From Eriocheir sinensis (Eukaryota > Arthropoda > Malacostraca > Decapoda > Varunidae): a stretch of DNA of 64,000 nucleotides. Of this stretch, positions 22,690-54,658 are shown piece after piece. The stretch covers positions 8,466,114 to 8,530,113 of the forward strand of contig NC_066522.1 in assembly GCF_024679095.1 (NCBI RefSeq), in the 5' to 3' direction. Positions within the stretch are counted from its first letter, which is position 1. Each line of letters begins with the position of its first letter. A program made the position numbers and the translations under genes. A model generated the notes under the pieces. It was not told the DNA's origin and did not search any database. It saw nothing but the letters and a program-made list of their open reading frames with translations.

Positions 22690-23490
22690 TATCCTTTTCC
22701 GGCAAATGCATCAATTTCCACCTATCCTATGATTTCGAGGTTACCACTCCGATACATTCGTTGTCCATCTGTTATCAGTTCTGCGCATGAAATGACTTGC
22801 CAAAGTACGTGCATTCTTATTCCTGAGTCATAATGATATCTTCAACCTTTGTTCTCTAATCTACATGTTGGCTTCGTTCCTTACCATGTTATACACTGCA
22901 GCATTTATCTCTCCATTCCTCTTTGTGAACTCCCTATAGTTCTCTTTATCTCTCACTGAATATTTTGCGAGGCGCCAAGTTTCTGAACCGTATGTTTAGG
23001 ACTGCCAGGATGCATTAGATGTACTCTTTGTTCCCCTTCATTAAGAGTGGCAGGTTGCTACTCATGATACATATTACTTTGTGTAACAATTATTAATTAA
23101 AAGTACTCCATCCCATTTCAGTTATCTCTTTGAGTTGCTTTTTCATGGACAGAGTTTTCATTAATTGTTTGTCTTAGATGTGTGTAGCTACTACTCGACT
23201 TTCACAAGTGTCTCGTTCCTGAGCATTATTTTCTGCCAGCCGATTGATTATTAGATATTACCTCTGTTTTCTGTTTTGTCTTTTAGTTTTTCTCATATTC
23301 ATCTCCAGTCTTACTTTCAGACTCTGTGGAGTTCATCGAGCATTTACCCGCTTATAGTAATACCGATATTTGCAAATTTAAGGCTCTTAAGGTATTAACT
23401 GTGTGTCGTGATTCCGGGCCATCTTCAAATGTAGCGAATAATTTTGGAGATGTTTTACGCCTTACCTAACGCCTTTTTTAATTGGAAATT
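22690..23490 (-). mobile_element. RTE-like non-LTR retrotransposon relic
   Basis: Heavily mutated counterpart of the element at 53.04-53.88 kb. Shared pieces include TCTCCATTCCTCTTTGTG, AGAGTGGCAGGTTGC, ACTCCATCCCATTTC and TTTGCAAATTTAAG. No frame survives. Confidence 0.65.
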
Positions 23491-23555
23491 TGTCTCTTTT
23501 TTTCAGTTTAATTAATCAAACAATGGTTGCGGTGCTGCCTCTTTATATACCTTTT

Positions 23556-23933
<378 letters not shown>

Positions 23934-24106
23934 GGAACGCAGTTCGTTTATGCCGAAAGTAAGCTATAAGCGGTGAAAATAGAAAAATAACGTAAAATAA
24001 TACCAACGTACCTATTAAACGTAGGTATATATATTTTTATTGTGTATGTTGTGTGCACGTTGTCTGTATAGCTGCATAGCAAACTTGGCGATGGACTGCG
24101 AGGTTT

Positions 24107-24953
24107 AAGTAGAGTCCCTGGATAGAGAGTCCCGACAACCTAAGATTTGGCCGCCATTATTGGCCCTGTTTTCGCCGCGCTTTTCAAACGCTAGCACACG
24201 CTCTCTTTTATATATCTGTTTCACAGCCATACGGATAGTCCACTGAAACAGAACACACTTGTGTCAGACCTACACACCTTCCTCTAACAGCCAGCTGGGA
24301 GCCAGCAGCCAACGAGCTCTGGGAAAATAAATAAGAGACAGTTTGCGTCTACATCAACAGGTGTCGCCAACCCACCATTACGTCCTTATACTTTACCATA
24401 ATTTGATCACCAGCCGTTGGAATGTGCCGTAAGGAGGTAACAAGAGATTATTATTAGCCTTACCATCAGTCACTGTCTCAGTATAGGCACTCAGTAACCC
24501 TGTAGCCTGTGATATAGGCGCGTCAAGGCGGGCTGCTGACGATCTTGTGAGGCGCCAGCGCTCAGAGGGTACTGAGAGACTTCAAACAAGTCTGGGTGCT
24601 TCTCTTTGAGTGTTGTTGCTGTGATGGATGGATTTAACAATACTTATCGCTGTAAAACATTATCGGTAGAAGTTGGGGAAGTCTTTCTATTACCTACATG
24701 TCCCTCCATCGCCTGACCCTTGCCTGCAGGGAGGGACGCTGCCTCCTGAACGTTATGAACCTTGATATACTTGTCATGGGCCACGTGGCTGACACACTAC
24801 CCAGGCTCCATCAATGCAAAGGCACTTTGCTTCCTTTCCATTACCTGCTTGCAGTAAACTTTAGCATATGGAGGGAAAATTAGTGTAAACTGATTATCTG
24901 GGGTGGAGGGGGCCCTGATTCCATTACTCGCCGTGCTGCTCTCTTTATTGTGT

Positions 24954-25012
<59 letters not shown>

Positions 25013-26140
25013 GATGTATTTGCTGCAATAAATGTCCTGTGCGATTCCAAGGTATTGTGAAAATGTCATCAGTGATTATAATTCAATAACATTAATTTAA
25101 TTTAAATAATTATTGTTTATTAAAAAAGATAATACTGTAAAATACTAGGGCCATGTAAACGTGTTTCATTTTGCTTGAGGGTCAAAATAGCTTGCTTTAG
25201 ACTTTAGAGAATACTGTAGGAAAATGTCTTGAACATATTATAATGACATTGGTGCCCATGAAAATGAAGACTGTGCAACCTTATATATTAGGCTATTAAA
25301 TAAAGATGGACTTTAAACTCAACATAGACGAGTTTCTAGCTGAAGAGCCTTCACATGAGCAAATAGTAATCTAAGCCGTCACCGATGAAATAGTAATATT
25401 TCCCCGCATTTAAAATCGCAAAAACGAGTAATAATAATGGAAACGGTTAACAGAGTGATGATTAGCAAACACAATCTAAACAAATGTGTTAGCTTTTAGA
25501 GTGAGTTGGGTGTGATTCTAGAGTTTTACCAAGACAGGTATGGCTCACCAAAAGCTAGCTTCTGTTCATCTAAATTCTTGTAACACGTCCAGTCTATTAA
25601 ACTGTGGCCTTGATGAGACTGTGAAATATCCAGTGTGAGTCTGTAATAACAGCTGTGGGAGAGATCACATCCAATAATTTTGGCCGTAAGGGCCACGAAC
25701 AGCTTATTTCCCTCATCAGCTTCGATGTCTGGACCTGAAGTGAATGATGGTTTCAGTCCTTGTAGCTGTGTCTTTCTCACAATGATTTACATAGACAGTA
25801 CAAAGGGAGGGGGGCGGTTATGACAGCAAGACACACACAATGGCAGTGTGTGTCTTGATGCCATGACCGATGGTTTACTTCCTCCCTTCCAAGACGACTG
25901 ACTGTTACCACACCTGTCTTCTCAGCTGCCTCGCAGTTAAATTATACACTTTGTATCCCCTTTGTGGCATGTTGCTTCAGCCGAAGGCTAGGCACCACCT
26001 CAAAAATAAGAAAAAATGACCCGCGAGACACCGTGCTTTGAAGGCGGCGCGGTGCTCAAAGGGCCAATAATGGCGCCCAGCAGCCTTATACACAGGGCCG
26101 CTTATGTCGGGACTCTCTCTATCAAGTGGGGCCCTGCGAG
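24107..26140. mobile_element. DNA element with degenerate inverted ends, possibly hAT
   Basis: GATAGAGAGTCCCGACA...CGCCATTATTGGCCC at 24120-24165 recurs inverted at 26045-26130. Flanks GCGAGGTT and GCGAGGGT could be an 8-bp target duplication with one change. The right end starts CAGGGCCCCAC when read inward. Interior non-coding, with (CA)n at 24956-25008 and a hairpin CAAGACACACAC/GTGTGTGTCTTG near 25827-25857. Confidence 0.5.
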
Positions 26141-26566
26141 GGTGTTGTATTGTTACGAGAATGGGTAAAATTTTACAAGTGCGCCAATCTCGTACTGGCA
26201 GACGAAACTTTTTTATGTAGTTTTCGGTGTGTTATGAAATAATTCGATAACTGCTTCTGGAACAAATCATTAATAAATGATTGACTTTTCAATGCCAGCT
26301 GGTGTTGCAAAATAACTCGCAGATAAAGATGTTCGACTTGGCTACTGATCCTGTGATTCACTCACCGTTCACAAAGATCACAAGTGAACAAACTATAACA
26401 AAACCAGGCAAATTAATGTTTTTCCTGACATGTATTTCCCCAATGCGCATGCGTGGTGGAGAGCAGAGCGACTTACTTCTGCTAGGAGATATTTCTCGCG
26501 ACACCGGGCCACCACGCACGCCGCCGCAAATGTCCTGTCCCGCAATGTGTATTTCCATTTTACTAA

Positions 26567-28333
26567 AGCTACAGTCACACTGACCTTACGACCTGCTAAC
26601 GATCACCCGTGACCGCAAAATACTGCGATTCACACCCACCACTGTCGTGCGACCGAACGGCTACCGGCAGGGCCCTCACATGGTGGGGGGCAGGGGGGGC
26701 ATATGCCCGGGGGCGGCACTTTTAGGGGGGCGGCAATTCTAGCCTGGACCTGCCGCCCACAAGGCTGACAAAATAATAATAATAAACAAAGAGGTCAAAA
26801 AAGGCCTGAATAGTTTATCGTAATCGACAATTTTTGCATTAAAATCAACAAAATATGAAATATTTTCCATTATCCTTTTACTTTTACTCTTATACATTTC
26901 AGCGGCAGACAAACGCTGTTTTTCGCAAATATCTCCTAAACGAATCTTTGGATCAGTATGATATTGGAGGCAAGACGTATTTCACGTTGATAACTGTACA
27001 ACACCTGGATGCCTAGATATGATGACTGGATTAGGCTTAATATCTTAATTATACGGCACACACAGCAAAAGCATCTTTATTATGTATACCGGTATCCTAT
27101 AATCACGTTGCCCAAATTATAGGGTCATAGGCAGTAAAGGTACGTGGTGGAGGTGGGAAGTGGTGATGGGGGGGGGGAGGAGGCGTTACTGAGAACTTTG
27201 CCCTGGGGCGTCATGTAAGGGCTCTGGCTACCGGTGGTCGTTTAGTGTTCGTCCAATGGCTGGCCGGACGACGACCATCCATGGTAAGATCACACCCTGA
27301 CCTCACACCTGGAGTCAGGTCAAGACGCCCACCATACGCCGACCGGTGACCGACAGGTAAGGACCAGTACGCGTCCTGTTAACGACCTGCAGCTGACGTG
27401 TTACAGTTACAGTAATATTATCACCCAGTTATATTACACATTTTTCATTCTTATTTCTGTAAATTATATATGAAAAAATAGTTTCTTATAAAGGTAATGA
27501 AAGTATTATGTGCTTCACTGCAGCAAAAGTCGGATATTTGTGCTGCCCCCCCCCCCCCCTATGTGCCTCAGACGTGCAAAAAATGCTCCAAACAATCTTT
27601 TTTTTAACCTGTTATTAGTATGTATGCTACATTATATTCGTTCTAATGCATTTCCATCACCCTGCGCAGAGCAGAAGATGAAATTAACAATTCTTTTTTA
27701 AATGGATAAAAGCCATTAGCTCAACAAACTCATTGTTACTGCTGTGCACATCATGTCCTGCAGTGATTTATTTTGGTTAGGCAGAGGTGACCCATACACA
27801 TTTGCCCGTGTGTTTGACCTGTGGAGCAGGTTGAGTCGGGACGGAGCTTGGGCGGGCTGAGGGGCGTGGGACGTCACTGCTCAGGAATGTACCTCATATC
27901 CGGGCAAGGGTGGTTTGATCTACCACCGGTCGCCGCACAACTCGCCGTGTGGTGGAAGGCCAGTGATAGATGAAAAGTGGACGGCGGCCATCAGCGACCT
28001 CCTACTATCTGACGGCAACCAGACGGCGTCCTCTTGCCATCCGGTCGCCGTTCAACAGTTAATGGTCACCTGTCGGCCACCGGTGGCAGTCCGCTTATCG
28101 TCCAGACGTAGTCCATTCGACCACCGGACGGCAACCTTTTTTACGACCGGCAGCGACCTAAAAGAGGTAGGCTGGAGGTTTTAGACCATGACCTAAAACC
28201 TCCATCGGTCGCAGGGCAGACGGAGGCACATGACGATCGCATGCACGACCAATCGTCGACCATGTGAAACCTCCCGCGACCTGCAGCTCGCTGGAGGTAG
28301 GCAGTAGGTCGTAGAGCCAGTGTGACTGGGCCT
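26567..28333. mobile_element. PIF/Harbinger-like element (host of a nested hAT MITE)
   Basis: Left end AGCTACAGTCACACTGACC..TACGACCTGC and inverted right end AGGCCCAGTCACACTGGC..TACGACCTAC, each flanked by TAA (26564-26566, 28334-28336). Rich in repeated CGACC/GGTCG motifs. No transposase frame. A hairpin GGAGGTTTTAG/CTAAAACCTCC lies at about 28170-28203. The right end is tandemly duplicated out to 28454. Confidence 0.7.
26668..27226. mobile_element. hAT-like MITE nested in the Harbinger-like element
   Basis: Termini CAGGGCCCTCACATG and inverted CAGAGCCCTTACATG. Exact 8-bp duplication GCTACCGG at 26660-26667 and 27227-27234. 559 bp, non-coding, with G- and C-runs near the ends. Confidence 0.88.
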
Positions 28334-28454
28334 TAAAACCTCCATCGGTCGCAGGGCAGACGGAGATAAATGACGATCGCACGCACGACCATGCGAGACC
28401 TCCCGCGACCTGTAAATCGCTGGAGGTCGTCGGTAGGTCGTAGAGCCTGGGCCT
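28191..28454. repeat. tandem duplication of a transposon end
   Basis: CCTCCATCGGTCGCAGGGC through GTAGAGCC...GGGCCTTAA occurs twice, at 28197-28336 and 28338-28457. The second copy lacks the CAGTGTGA segment. Confidence 0.85.
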
Positions 28455-28794
28455 TAACCAAACATAACTTACCCTAACCTACTTAACTGGGGGCAGCTCC
28501 CCTCTACCCCCTAAAGCTGTATCAGTACCGACACTCACAAACACTTGGCTTCATTTGAGTGGAAATCACGAGAAGGAAAATATTTCATCAGGTGGGAATA
28601 ATAAGACTACGGTAATCGAAAGATGGGGCATCAGATTAAGAGAGGAGGGTGAGGTGGCTAGCAGACGCTATTGTAGTTACCAGAACCGGGTGGTTCAAAA
28701 ATAATTATCGGTCGGTACCCGTGGATTTCTGACCGTCTGGCCCTGTCCGTTATATTCGAAATCTGTTATAAGCGGGTCCGTTATATCGAGGGTT

Positions 28795-29156
<362 letters not shown>

Positions 29157-29514
29157 CTCTGTAGGTATATATAGTGGCACTAACATGTAACGTAATACTT
29201 ACAGCTGTTTGAGATGGCCACAACAATAAGGAGAAAAACACTCGACTGACCGGAGTAAAGGACTGTTGTGGACTATGTGATGGGGCACTATGTAGGCCTA
29301 GTATTCTTCTTAGCTTTCTGCCAACCCCAGTTATATACAATGGCCTTGGTGCATGGCTATAAATATAGGCTGTATTCGCTGCCCACTAACGGGGTAACTT
29401 ATAGCTTATATTGCGAACCGAATGTAATATGTATATAGGCTATAGAGCTCAGTGGAATTGTTCCCTTACGTGTATATATACATACTATAGCCTACCGATT
29501 ACCTTATTTAATAG

Positions 29515-29800
29515 ATAAGAGGGAGAAAGGAAAAGGAGGGAATTAAGATGTCAAAAACAGCTATAGAGTTGTGAGAAGGGATTACAATAGAAGAGCGACC
29601 TAGAGGTTATAGTACAAGAGATAGAGGTCTATAAATTTAACTAAGTAAGAATCAGAGGAAGAGAAGAGAGAAAACGCCCAATAGCAATAGCAATAGCAAA
29701 CAAGAAAAAGAGGGTCGAAATGGGGGTAAGATGCTAAGAATAGTTGAGAGAAGGGACTACAATATAAGAGAGTGACCCAGAGGTTTAAAAAGTGATAACT
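29515..29800. repeat. diverged direct repeat upstream of eRF3
   Basis: Two copies of a roughly 130-bp unit (GAGAAGGGATTACAATA..AGAGCGACCTAGAGGTT at about 29572 and GAGAAGGGACTACAATA..GAGTGACCCAGAGGTTT at about 29749). No coding sense. Confidence 0.7.
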
Positions 29801-30329
29801 GAATAAAAGAATCGAGCTAATATAGTGCATTTTCTTATTAAGTAAAATACGAAGGAAACGGACGAGGCCTTTCCCTGTAAACGTCAGCGCGCCAAGCCGA
29901 GGCTCGGGCCACGGCGGCGCCACATCCGAAGACCTGGTCCAATGTTGATATTTACATGTACAGGACTTTTCATGTCCACTACTAAAAAATAAAACAGAAT
30001 AATTTGAAGAGTGAGAATGACTGCAAAGTATTCGTAAATTAAGGTTCTCATGGAAATTATGTATCACAGTTCAATGCCGATGAACCACATATCTCTTCAC
30101 TTCCCATGCACACAACGTGTATTAAGACAAAGAAAAATTCTAGTATACATATAATGAGATGAAATATAATGTCAAAGCGAGACATTCCGAGGGAAGTGGG
30201 CAAAAGGTGCAGGCGGTGCTTGTCGTTCGTCAGGTGTCAGCCGCCATAGTGGCCTGCGAGTCCCGTCCGGCTCACGTTATCCCTCCTGGCAGCCTCGTCC
30301 CGCCCCGCGCCGGGCACCACCACTGCACC

Positions 30330-48943
<18,614 letters not shown>

Positions 48944-50900
48944 GATGTTGGAGTAACCAGCCTTCAAGTAATCTGTATTGCAACACCTGCAGATGCCACA
49001 AGAGTATTTATGTGCAATCCCCTTTAGTGGTGTCTTGCTCTTGTTTGATAATGGAGCCTCAGCAGCTTTTGTTAGGGCCCATTTGGAATATCTGGCCTTG
49101 GGAAATGCAAGAGGATTTTGTCGTGAGAATCACACTTAAGGCAGAATTGCGAAGTCGGTCCATCCACCAATCATCCTAAGAAAATCAAAGTGTGTGTGGG
49201 TGTCATGTCAGAGTCTCCGCCTGTTTCCTCTGCCTGTCATGCTCAACCTTCAAGACCAGTGCTCTCGCTACAAGAGTTGTCACCCTTGTAGCCCCACCAG
49301 GGGGTCAGGCTCAGGGGAGTGATGGAGAAGACGTGTATATAGAGCCAGTGTGTATTGTCTCTTTATTACAGAAAAGTGTTGTGTACGGTTTCTTGAGGTA
49401 GCTTAATGAATGTGAAGTTTTGCCCATATTCAACAGAATACAGTTTTTATAGTTATGGGTAGAAGTTCATTGAGGCATGACGGTATTGGGGAAGCCTTTC
49501 AATAAGCAGATTAGGCCTTGCAGGGGACTAGATTAATGCACCAAGCCTCAGGAAAGGTTCTTGCCAGTTGACTGCTGCAGTGGAACTGGGATTTTTACTG
49601 GTGACAATTTGAAATTTCCCAAAAATACATTGTTTGTTTGGAATATAAAAATGTGACTTTCATTAGCCAGAAGGAATGATTTTATTGTAAATTTTATTAA
49701 GTACCTTCCGTATATTACGGGGGGGCAGTGAGGCTGGTAGCAGCCAAGACTTGGTTGTTGGAGACTCATTGGTAAAGACAGAGAAGGTGACATGGTTTAT
49801 GACTAACCTGCTACAGCCTTCCAGAGTGGAGCTTGTTTGAAGATTTTCCAAGGATGAGATGGCAGTGGCTATTCCTTCTTATGTGATAAATAGCACCTCT
49901 ACAGGTATCACTCGCATCCTTAATTCCTCCTCTGTGCCTGAGGTTGCACGTTTTAGTGTTAACATGCAGTGGCTTAATATTTTTGGTGGTTCTCCTTCTT
50001 GGAGTGTTACAGCTGTCCTTTTATTTGCACAGCTGGCCAGTGGTGGGCTGTCTTTAGTCCAGATGGCACAGGGGGGGAGATGGGACATTGCCTGTGCAGT
50101 GTGAGCCCATTGCTGCCGCTAATCTCGGGAGTCAGGGCTCCAGAACTCCATAGCTTTTTTGTATTTTTTTTATTACATATGAATATATATAAATATATAT
50201 CTATATATCTATATATATATATAGCCTTCACCTTCTGAACTAGAATGAGAAAAGCTCTGGTGCTATGGAGTGTGCTGGGTGCCTTGCTCTGCTCTTCATC
50301 ATCGTGGCTTGTTCATGCTGCTAAAATGTTTTAACTTTTGTTAAATTTGTGCTATTGTAAGTAATTCCCTGTGGAAGACTCATGGTTCCCTATGACAATT
50401 ATATTACACTTCTTGTTTTGGCAGTTTATTAGGCTTAAAAATAGTTTAGTTTATAACTTTTTTATTTCAAGAGCTGCCAGTAGCCCTTGTATAAAAGTTA
50501 TTTATATATTTGCCGTTGCAAATTTTTCTCAATAACCCAAACTTTTTATTGTGGTTATCCTGTCTAAATGCAAAAATTTGAATATACAGGATGTGGAGGG
50601 TGACTGATGTTTGCTTCCCCTTGGCATGCCTTGCTGTCTTACACCAACAGGCAGTTCCCAGAGTCTTGGCTGTCCACCCTCGGCTCACTGGGACTTCTTA
50701 GTCTTTGAATATGGCAAAGGCTGAGTAAAATTCTTAATATTGTGTATTTTTAGTAGTGATAGTGGCACAAGTCAGTTATCTTACATATTAATATGGCTTT
50801 TTAAACAGATCAAAGAGCCACTTTGGATAACATACATTTTATATAATATTTACAAAGATCTGATTGACATTAAAAAATTTATAGTCAAAGGAAATTAAAT
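48944..50900 (+). other. probable 3' UTR of eRF3 and downstream sequence
   Basis: No convincing reading frame and no recognisable repeat apart from short AT-rich runs near 50180-50220. The polyadenylation site was not located, so the right end is a guess. Confidence 0.35.
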
Positions 50901-51395
50901 CGTAGAGTGTAGTAATTTACATGTTCTCAGTAGTAAGGTGAATGTGTGGAAATACACATGAATGTCACTATTTCTAACATTCCTAGTTTATAGTATGAAA
51001 TTACATCCCCAATAACCAGTGCTTGGAATGGTCTGGAAGTAATGCATGCTGTGTGACTTGAGTTCCACTGACACACTGGGAGGTCTGTACACCCACAGAT
51101 GAAAGCATGTGCACTTGTCAGTAGATATTGTTGTCCACCTCTGAGTAGTACTTCATAAATGAGTGTAGCATTGGTGTGGCCCCTTGTGCTCACCCCCAGT
51201 CCACCCAGACATTTTCCTCAGTTTGGAGATGAGGGGTAACAGGAAGGAGCAGAAAAGAGTACCATACAAATGCCTTATTTACTGAAGTGCTATTCAAGTA
51301 GGCTGGAATTTCTGTTGGCAACCATCATATACAATGAATATAACCACATGTGCCTTAAAATTATATGGTATGAAATAGGGAAAAGTATGTACAGC

Positions 51396-51400
<5 letters not shown>

Positions 51401-51458
<58 letters not shown>

Positions 51459-51510
51459 AGAAGAGAGAAAAAGAAGAGGAGAAAAAGAAGAGGAGAGAGA
51501 GAGAGAAATT
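51401..51510. repeat. (GA)n microsatellite with purine-rich extension
   Basis: (GA)n to about 51454, then imperfect AAGAGGAGA purine sequence to 51510. It lies between the convergent genes. Confidence 0.95.
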
Positions 51511-52084
51511 CAGATGTAGAAATTACACATCAATACCTGCATAAACATGAAGGGATTTGCCATCATGGTTTAGGTTCCTGAACTACAAGAACAATAATAA
51601 TGATAGTTTCTCTGATGTAGTAAGATGGGAAAAACTAGATATCAGGTAAAGTAAATCACCAATATACTTGAATATCATGGAATTTATAGTGTTTCTTTGA
51701 TGGACCTTATTAACACATGATGTTGACTGTAGCTTGAACAAAAAAAGGGTGTGTTTGGTACCGTTTAATTGACAGTCACCTAAACCTACTTGTAACTAGG
51801 CACAAACCCTTGTCTAAGATAGCATTTGGAAAAGAGAAACTTAAGCTAGACAAAAATGCACCTAGATGATATTTTAAACCAGGAGGTGAATGGAGTATGT
51901 CATTAAACAAAGATTAACATTGAAGGGGTGAGCGAACCAGTGACATGACATGTGAAATAGGAATTTAATAGTTGCCATTATTTTGCCATGTTATAGAACA
52001 ATCTTTTCGTTGTTGCCGTTGCTATTTTCATCAGAATTCTTGAGAACACTTGTGGTGGAGCTGAGCAGTGATATGTGTAGGTCC

Positions 52085-52171
52085 TTAACGGCCAAGCCCA
52101 TAACCATAGAAGTAGGATTGTTGAACAGAGGACACAGCAGGACCGTGTAAACTCTTTGACGTGGAGAACAC
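52085..52171 (-). CDS. tentative last exon of the peroxidase
   Basis: Preceded by a good acceptor (CTTCTTTCCCACAG). In the phase set by the previous donor it encodes 28 residues ending QQSYFYGYGLGR then TAA. No homolog of this tail is recognised. The case rests on splice sites, phase and the absence of a stop. A retroelement relic occupies part of the intervening intron. Confidence 0.4.
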   Translation of the reverse strand: MFSTSKSLHGPAVSSVQQSYFYGYGLGR

Positions 52172-52359
52172 CTGTGGGAAAGAAGGAACACCAGATTTAT
52201 CAGGAGGTAAGTGGAGGGCAAAGATAGTGAATGCAAAACTGAATTGCCAGCACATGATTCTATTATGTATTTTGCCAAAGAATTTCCCTTCACAAATTCA
52301 GTAGAAGGTCTCATGAATGTTGAACATAAGATTAATTAATTTTCAGTGAATAAGAGGAA

Positions 52360-52484
<125 letters not shown>

Positions 52485-53039
52485 TTTTTTTCTTTTCTTT
52501 CTAGGGGAGGATGATAGGTTGAGGGTGATGTTCATAAATCAACACTGAGTACACACAACTGCATGTAAATCAAGCTATATGAGGATGAACTTGTGTGCCT
52601 ATGAAAGTTTTCTTCGGTTAAGATGAAATTGCCATTGTATATTATATAGTTGATTTATATAATCATTACCCTTTTGTGTAAGGACGTGATTTCTCTTCTG
52701 TGACGTCAGGAATGCACAAGGATGAAAGTAGTGTGCAGGGGCCAATCATTCACAAGAGACACTCGGGAACTAATTATTCACCATTGGCATCCACACTTAT
52801 GAATATCTAACTTAAAACTTAATTATGTTACTTATAGTTGCAACTGGTGTGCTGCTAAGTTTTTTCTGCTTGTCCGCTACTTGGAAGCTTTATCCCATTT
52901 CCTTTTTATATGTAACATAAGGAAGTGTGTTGGGTCCTTTTGTTTTGCTATGCTATGTGGCTACTCTCCTGTCCACTCGTTTGCCTGTCTGAATCATTGA
53001 ACGGAGACCTGTTCAATTTCTAGCTGGTGTCATAATCAT

Positions 53040-53885
53040 GTCATCTTTAGTCATTGTTTGTTGACTGCTGGACAAAGGCCTTTCCTAATATTCTCCACCA
53101 TTGTCTGATGTTAGCAGTGTACTTCACCTTCTGGCAAATATTCAGATTTGATCTCCAGCTGGTCATCTGTATGCCCTGAGTTCTATAATTTCTAGACTGC
53201 CACTCTATTACTTTGGTTATCCACCTATAATCAGTTCTACACGTGACATGATCTGTCCAAGTCTGTTCCTTAATACATGATGATTGTTTTCTCCATGTTA
53301 TTCCCAGCATTTTTCTCCATTCCTCTTTGTGCACTTTTAGCTTTTCTCTAATCTTTTGCAAGTCCCTATGTTTCTAAAGCATATGTTAGGACTGGCAAGA
53401 TGTATTGATTTTATGGAAGAGTGGCAGGTTGCAGTAAATGATATTACTATATTTATCAAAAGCACTCCATCCCATTCCTATTCTCTTTCTGATTGATTTG
53501 TCCAGGACTGGGCTTTCATTAATTGTTTGTTCTTGATGCATGTGTATTCTGCTACTTTCAAGTATTTTGTTTCCTGTCATTATTTGTTGTCCTGTTAGTT
53601 GATTATATAGTATTACCTTTGTTTTCTTCATATTCACTTTCAAATTATCTGTGGGGTTCCCTGATCATTCCTTGCAAGTTTTCCTCAGGATCACTTAGTA
53701 AGAGTATGTTATTTGCAAATTTAAGATTGTTAAGGCATATACCATCTATGTTATTCCACAAATTTCTAAAATATTTTTTATAAGGAAGCTTCATATAGTT
53801 GTTAAGATATTATTATGTCACCTTTCGTAATACCTTTCTTAATGGGAGACTTTCTAAACTCCATGTAAGTAGGGGGCAGCACTGT
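53040..53885 (-). mobile_element. RTE-like non-LTR retrotransposon, C-terminal part
   Basis: Conceptual fragments: KVNMKKTKVILYNQ, RKRIGMGWSAFDKYSNI, KMLGITWRKQSS and DYRWITKVIEWQSRNYR, matching in order the thumb and tail of a common arthropod endonuclease/reverse transcriptase. Frames are interrupted between 53361 and 53386. A more decayed copy lies at 22.7-23.5 kb. Confidence 0.8.
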
Positions 53886-54374
53886 GCCATTTGGTTCGTT
53901 GGCATGAAAGAAATGGAAATGTTATACCCCTTATTTACTTCCCTAAAAGGACTTTTAGGTGATAACTACAATATTTAATTTAAATTATTTTGTATAAAAA
54001 TATAACCGAAGAAAGCATTGTTCACCCTGATTTATTTCTTGCAAAACAAAGCCACTCTGCTGCAAACCTGGCAGCCCTAATTCCTTATCACTGTATTCTT
54101 GCAAATATGATGCAAAGGTGAGCCATATCAGGCTTCCAGTGAAATGTGACCCATTCTAGTGCACTAATTAATTACATATATCAGCTGTACATTGTCTTTT
54201 GGCATAAATATATTTAGATTAAATGTTGGTACTTGGTAACCCAGAAACAGTCTTGTATAAGGCAAGACAAGACAGATAAGTGCATAAATGGCCTTTGTGT
54301 TATCAATATTAGGGTTCTTAATTCCATGTTAAGTTTTGAAGTTTGAAATTTAACCGATCATCGTTTGAACTCAC

Positions 54375-54489
54375 CTCGATCTGGGTGGCAGGAGGGTAGG
54401 GTTCAGGGCCAATGCTGCCGGGGACTTCAATCCAGGGGGTCAGGTCGAGGTGAGGGATGAGAGCGCTCTTGCACGACATACGAGGGTTG
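54375..54489 (-). CDS. peroxidase exon with C-terminal NPR-C-segment
   Basis: Encodes [20 protein letters not shown], the usual C-terminal segment of arthropod peroxidases, and ends at a strong donor GAG|GTGAGT in phase 0. If that donor is not used the frame reads on to a stop at 54318-54320. Confidence 0.88.
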
Positions 54490-54585
54490 CTGAGAGAGGG
54501 ATAGGAACTACATGGTACTGACTTCATTCTAGTATGAGTAAATTTATCTTATTACTTTATAATAAGAGAAGGCAGCTCAAAAGCC

Positions 54586-54658
<73 letters not shown>

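Noticed and set aside
30159..30329. Upstream in-frame ATG for eRF3
   Set aside because: The frame is open but the 57 extra residues resemble nothing in the family, and the ATG at 30330 has the better context.
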